Assembly: GCF_001610875.1 (NCBI RefSeq)
Contig: NZ_CP011272.1
Location: forward strand, 1,035,988-1,099,987
Length of the DNA: 64,000 nt
Origin: Pirellula sp. SH-Sr6A
GTDB taxonomy: Bacteria > Planctomycetota > Planctomycetia > Pirellulales > Pirellulaceae
Reading direction: 5' to 3'
Of the stretch, positions 59,760 through 64,000 are shown piece by piece. A program made the translations under genes and the position numbers. The notes under the pieces are model-generated. The model was not told where the DNA came from. It made no database searches and saw nothing but the letters and a program-made list of their open reading frames with translations. Numbering within the stretch: the first letter of the stretch is position 1; every line of letters begins with the position of its first letter.

Positions 59760-62700
59760 CTAACGTCTCAATGCCGCAGGTTTCTCTTCTGCAACCTGGA
59801 TCGTTGGCACATAGCCGAGGAAGCAGAGGAGATCTCGAATTTCGGATGGCGTCAAATTGTCGAGCAGTCCCGAGGGCATAACCGAAACCTTGCTAGGCAA
59901 GATTTCTTCGACCTCCGACTCATTCACGCTCACTTCTTTGTCCTGATTAACACGGACCAAATAACCGTTTGGCGTCTTTACCAGGATGCCAACGTGTACT
60001 TCACCCGACGTCGTGAGCACCTTCTTTGTCGCGTACTGATCGCTGATGACATGGGATGGATACAACGTCGATTCTAGGAATTCACTCTTCGTGAACCGCT
60101 TGGAAATACTGCTCAAATCAGGACCAAAGCCTTTGCCTTTTCCATTCATCTTATGGCAGGAACTGCATTGGGCTTTGTTGAAGACAAGCGCACCGTTATC
60201 GATCGCCCCGGCCTTGCCCTGGTCGCCACTCAAGAATTGCTCGAGGAACTCCATGGACCAACGAGGCCGTTCCGTTTCACCGGGCAAGGCTGCAGGAGGC
60301 TTGTCCGGGTAATGGACTTCGTACCAACGCTGCCAATTGGACATGGCATCGGCGGGCTTGTCGGCAGAAGCGATAATCTGTTCGCCCGTCCAATATTGGA
60401 GTAGGTCGACGATGGGCTTGGTACTTTGACCTGCCTCGGCTAATCGACAACCTTGCAAGATCGCTTGTCGAATCGCATCGGACTCGTCGGTTGCGACATC
60501 GATTTTTACCAGCGCTGCGCAGACATCAGGAATAGCGAAGAGATCCAAGATCCCAATGCTCCGCACCAAGTAATCCCAGTTCTTCTCATCGGGCTTTTGC
60601 GCCATCGCTAGAGCGATCGTGGCACGGCGATCAGGACTCTTTCTCCAGCGATCGCGAAGATGCTCTTGTGCTACTTCGCTCGTTTGCCCGGAGAGAATCG
60701 CAGTTATTCCAGTCTTCAATCGCTTGAACACATCCTCCTCGAGTCCTCCTCGATCGATCTGAGAATCCAACTTTACAAGTTGATCGATCGTGGCCGCGTC
60801 CAACTCCGACGGCAATTTCAGTAGGGCAGCAAGTGCTGCGTTGGGATACTGTTCTCCTAAGCTGAGGATTCGTAGCGATTCCTCTTCTGTTAGGAACTCC
60901 GACAGCGAGTGAGACGTCCTCATTACATACAGTTGATAGGAACCGCCTCCATCGATTTTTTGGGCAGACTCCAAGAACTGAAGCAAGGCCATACGCTCTT
61001 TGGACGTCCACTCATGCTTCATCATCGGAAGATGCATCGCAATGAGCACTCTTTCCGGCATGCTGGTATCGGTCTGCAGATATTTGATGGCTGGTGCGAC
61101 CAGATCGCATTGCAAGTAGGTTCCAAGACGAATCAATTCCGCGTTGATGGTTCCGTTGCCAGCAGGGAATTCCCGTTCTACAAACCCAGCCCACTTCGTC
61201 AACGAACTCTTGTCCAGTTTGGATCGATGCAATGCCACCTGCATGACGCGAAGCAAATCCACAAAGTCCGCGTCGCTCACGAACCCTTCGCTCGCTCGAC
61301 TCAACGCATCGAATACAGCATCAGCGTTCTCTTTCGACGGTTGGGTGGAGATCAAGACGAGAGCAGCATTGATAACAAGTCGGTTGGAGGCGCTCGCCAA
61401 GAACTCATCCTTCCAATCCGAACTAGGCACCAGCGCGAGGACTCGACGCGCGAGAAATCGCTCGTCTCGGTTCTCGCTTTGCAACATCTTCATCAATGCG
61501 GCGGGGTCGCAAATGACACCAATTCGAAGTATCGATTCGCAGGCCGCCTGCCGTACCATAGTGGATGGATCGGCCAGCAATTCGACGAGTCGTTCCGCGA
61601 CGGTACTATCCGAGTGGAGCCCCAGCAATTGCACACATCTTGCTCGAAAGGGTTCGCTCGTCGAATTGCTCAGTTCGATCAACATCTCCGGCGTAGGCAC
61701 GGGCCCTAGCATTTGCATCAAATCAAGTGCTTGAATTCGGTAACGAGCCGGATTGTCGCTGCTGTAGGCTACTCCCGCGACCAATTCCCCCCACTCGTCT
61801 CCAATCTCCTTTTTCGTCAACGCGGCCGCTTGCCGACCGAATGCAGAATGGAGTTGAGGGATGCGAACCGCTTTGGTGATCCCTTCACCCAAATCGGTCA
61901 CTTGGCGTGGCACCTCGCCATTCCATTGCACACAGTAAATACCACCGTCGGTCCCCCGACCTCCCGTACAGAAATAAAGCCAACCATCCGGTCCGACTTC
62001 AAGATCGGTTACGTTCATCGGGGTTCCCGATACGAACTCCTCCATCTTGGCTTTGCTTGAGTCTTGTTCGACGTTGTACAGCAGAATTCGTCCTTCCGAC
62101 CAATCCGCTAAGAACAACGCTCGGTGAAATCGACTTGGGTATTTAAAGTGGTTGTAGAAAGCCATTCCGGTCGGCGAACCGCGTCCGGACGAGGCAAGGG
62201 ATGGCAAACGGTCCAGATAATATTCAGGCCAATTGGCCCACCCACTTCGCCAACCATATTCTCCTCCTTCGACGACGCGAAAGAGACTGGTGTCCCGGTG
62301 CCAAACGGCACCGATATCGGCTTCCATGTCGGAATCGTGGACATAGAGTCCCCCGTACGGATGAAATGCCAAATCGTAAGCATTGCGCAAACCACCTGCG
62401 ACGATCGTCGTTTTCTTCGCGAGAAGATCGTACCGCAACACCGTACCGCCGGGAGCCTTCACTCCCTCGGCGTGCCCACCTGGATCCTCGAACCGAGGTT
62501 GCACCAAATCCCCCTCGTAGGGCTTGGTGTAGGTGCTTTCCTCTGGCCAAGGTGCATCGAGTTGTGAGTGGTTTCCAACGACGAGGTATATCGATCCGTC
62601 CGGTCCGAACGTCATTTGATGAGGACCATGCTCCCCGGCAACACCTTTGAAAGCAGTCAACAATTCCGCCTTCTCCAGTTCTCCGTTCCGATCGCTGTCG

Positions 62701-63782
62701 ATCAATCTGTATAACCCAGAGCCCTCGGAGCCATCTCCCGTGACGTAGACATCACCATTCAGCGCCAAAACTCCTTGGATGTTCTTCACCAACTCGCAAT
62801 AGACCCTGGTTTTGTCGTAGGATCCATCTTTGTTCGAGTCGTAAAGTAACAGCAGAGGACCACCTTCTTGCGAGGCGATGATATGGCCGAACTCATTGAA
62901 CGTCATCGCAACAATCGAACCTACCTCCTTGTTTCCAAAAACCTCTTTCACAACGAATCCAGGCTTGGTAGTGAAACGCTCGGGAGGAGGAGGCCCTTTC
63001 GACGAATCGTAATCCGCCAATGAAGCCTTGATCGGAGGCGATTTGCTCGTCGCAGTCTTCGCGTCATCCGCGGGGGCGAAAGGTTGGGGGGCCGCTTTGG
63101 AGATGGAATTCGAATCAGCAGACACGGAATCTACCATCGAATTGGCAGCGATTTCCGAGTCCGTCTCCTCATAGCGAGAGAGCGCGAGCGGCCATTTCGA
63201 ATCATCGTAGCGAAGCTGCTGCCACCCCTGCGAAGCGGAACCGGTCGCTTTCCACTGGGAATCGCTGACTACAATTCGCCATTTTTGATTGACGGGTTTG
63301 AAGAAGAATGCGAACGAAAGCGAGGGCTGGGACGGAACTCGGTGACTGGCTCGGATCGCGATAATGTTCTTCCCCGGACGAGCGGTCGCAGTGACATCAA
63401 CCTTCTCCCGCTGTCCTGGCGTCTTCGCCGATCCGATGCGAAGTCCATTGAGGTATATCTCGCAAGTCTGAGACGCTTCGAACTCGATATGTGCACGCTC
63501 AATGGTAGGAAGATCCAATTCCTTTCGAAAATAAGCCTCCCCTCGACCGTTCGAATTGGCTGCCCAAATCGGCTCTCGCTCGGTTTTACCGTTCGGCGAT
63601 GGCGGGACATTGACCTGACCAGCAGGGCTAGAAGCCGCCGGCGCAGAGGTCGGGCGCTTGAGTCCCGGTATCTGAAATTGGCCGAGGACCGGAGAGACCG
63701 ATGAAAACACCGCTATCAAGAGCGCCGCAGTTGGGATCGTTCGCGACGTCCCGATACAGTTTGGTCGTGATTCTCTGAACAT
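59760..63782 (-). CDS. PVC-type propeller/HEAT/cytochrome c protein
   Basis: About 1,340 residues from ATG 63782, which starts a signal peptide (AALLIAVFSSVSPVLGQ). Order: an N-terminal beta-sandwich (~80-200), a six-bladed propeller (~280-720; GHIIASQEGGPLLLLYDSNK, PHQMTFGPDGSIYLVVGNH), HEAT-like helical repeats (~760-1180) and a cytochrome c domain with CSSCHKMNGKGKGFGP (CxxCH) and distal Met candidates. Such proteins are a hallmark of planctomycetes and their relatives and may oxidise sugars or other substrates in the periplasm. Confidence 0.88.
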   Translation of the reverse strand: MFRESRPNCIGTSRTIPTAALLIAVFSSVSPVLGQFQIPGLKRPTSAPAASSPAGQVNVPPSPNGKTEREPIWAANSNGRGEAYFRKELDLPTIERAHIEFEASQTCEIYLNGLRIGSAKTPGQREKVDVTATARPGKNIIAIRASHRVPSQPSLSFAFFFKPVNQKWRIVVSDSQWKATGSASQGWQQLRYDDSKWPLALSRYEETDSEIAANSMVDSVSADSNSISKAAPQPFAPADDAKTATSKSPPIKASLADYDSSKGPPPPERFTTKPGFVVKEVFGNKEVGSIVAMTFNEFGHIIASQEGGPLLLLYDSNKDGSYDKTRVYCELVKNIQGVLALNGDVYVTGDGSEGSGLYRLIDSDRNGELEKAELLTAFKGVAGEHGPHQMTFGPDGSIYLVVGNHSQLDAPWPEESTYTKPYEGDLVQPRFEDPGGHAEGVKAPGGTVLRYDLLAKKTTIVAGGLRNAYDLAFHPYGGLYVHDSDMEADIGAVWHRDTSLFRVVEGGEYGWRSGWANWPEYYLDRLPSLASSGRGSPTGMAFYNHFKYPSRFHRALFLADWSEGRILLYNVEQDSSKAKMEEFVSGTPMNVTDLEVGPDGWLYFCTGGRGTDGGIYCVQWNGEVPRQVTDLGEGITKAVRIPQLHSAFGRQAAALTKKEIGDEWGELVAGVAYSSDNPARYRIQALDLMQMLGPVPTPEMLIELSNSTSEPFRARCVQLLGLHSDSTVAERLVELLADPSTMVRQAACESILRIGVICDPAALMKMLQSENRDERFLARRVLALVPSSDWKDEFLASASNRLVINAALVLISTQPSKENADAVFDALSRASEGFVSDADFVDLLRVMQVALHRSKLDKSSLTKWAGFVEREFPAGNGTINAELIRLGTYLQCDLVAPAIKYLQTDTSMPERVLIAMHLPMMKHEWTSKERMALLQFLESAQKIDGGGSYQLYVMRTSHSLSEFLTEEESLRILSLGEQYPNAALAALLKLPSELDAATIDQLVKLDSQIDRGGLEEDVFKRLKTGITAILSGQTSEVAQEHLRDRWRKSPDRRATIALAMAQKPDEKNWDYLVRSIGILDLFAIPDVCAALVKIDVATDESDAIRQAILQGCRLAEAGQSTKPIVDLLQYWTGEQIIASADKPADAMSNWQRWYEVHYPDKPPAALPGETERPRWSMEFLEQFLSGDQGKAGAIDNGALVFNKAQCSSCHKMNGKGKGFGPDLSSISKRFTKSEFLESTLYPSHVISDQYATKKVLTTSGEVHVGILVKTPNGYLVRVNQDKEVSVNESEVEEILPSKVSVMPSGLLDNLTPSEIRDLLCFLGYVPTIQVAEEKPAALRR

Positions 63783-63920
63783 CTTGCTTCCATCCTTGGA
63801 ATGTCTGCCCCTGTGGAACGAGACGAAACGGTCCACAGGAAGTCGAACTGGCAGAATAGAGCAAGCCAATATTCCGAAACAATACGGAAATGGACGCTAG
63901 CAAAAAAACTATCAGCAGAA

Positions 63921-64000
63921 TTATTTGCTAGCGGAGTTCGTCAGCGGAATGCAGAGGAGCTTTTCATCGTTGCGCACATAGATGGAGCCATTGGCAAATG
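63921..64000 (-). CDS. C-terminal end of a gene cut by the window, PQQ-propeller-like
   Basis: The minus strand reads FANGSIYVRNDEKLLCIPL up to a TAA at 63921. The end of a PQQ-type beta-propeller (BamB-like) protein is suggested by NGSIYVRNDEKLLCI. It lies directly upstream of the cytochrome-containing gene. Confidence 0.55.
   Translation of the reverse strand, partial: FANGSIYVRNDEKLLCIPLTNSASK

Noticed and set aside
1-64000. CRISPR array
   Set aside because: No regularly spaced direct repeats with unique spacers and no cas genes were found; the only arrays are the 12-bp operators and the iterons.

Overview
The window is chromosomal DNA of a planctomycete (Planctomycetota, probably Pirellulales-like) carrying one nearly complete integrated temperate phage. 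The host assignment rests on the right flank, where the genes are typical of the phylum: a ~1,340-residue propeller/HEAT/cytochrome c protein of the PVC type, a tricorn-like propeller/PDZ/S41 protease, and an ECF sigma factor with a C-terminal helical extension next to a DGPF (YCII) protein. The prophage also carries a GYF_2 membrane protein, which is common in this phylum.

Layout. 1-1,660: left flank with two uncharacterised small genes, an imperfect inverted repeat and a truncated IS3-type orfA. 1,663-1,736: tRNA-Pro(CGG), minus strand. A 44-bp perfect direct repeat that covers the 5' half of this tRNA occurs at 1,696-1,739 (attL) and 49,624-49,667 (attR) and delimits a ~48-kb prophage. 1,894-5,550: tyrosine integrase, excisionase-like and adenine methyltransferase genes and a leftward regulator. 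5,571-5,681: divergent promoters around three 12-bp operator-like repeats, flanked by two related CxxC...HxxC zinc-finger proteins; this looks like the genetic switch. 5,729-13,922: early region with CsrA, a RecE-like nuclease and partner, coiled-coil and clamp-motif proteins, a replication initiator with iterons inside its gene, and RusA. 14,021-18,536: lysis and host-recognition block with a papain-like peptidase, a CPAC lipoprotein, a holin-like protein and tail fibres. 18,670-26,601: about 27 very small genes, several separated by one recurrent spacer motif. 26,620-45,434: packaging, head and tail genes, with portal and MuF displaced to the end of the block. 45,447-48,685: a poly-serine protein followed by two glycosyltransferase genes. 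49,032-49,511: last phage gene. 49,668-64,000: host genes.

The most striking object is in the terminase large subunit gene. A ~315-residue intein interrupts the ATPase just before Walker B. The HNH homing endonuclease expected inside it is encoded on the opposite strand, so the central part of the intein is the antisense shadow of a nuclease gene.

Other unusual points are three tRNA-like elements with good T-arms and acceptor stems but aberrant anticodon arms, a spacer family of form GCGG-N9-CSGC before small genes, beta-clamp-binding-like motifs in three consecutive early genes, and integration that replaces the 5' rather than the 3' half of a tRNA gene. All function calls come from reading the sequence; no database search was possible.
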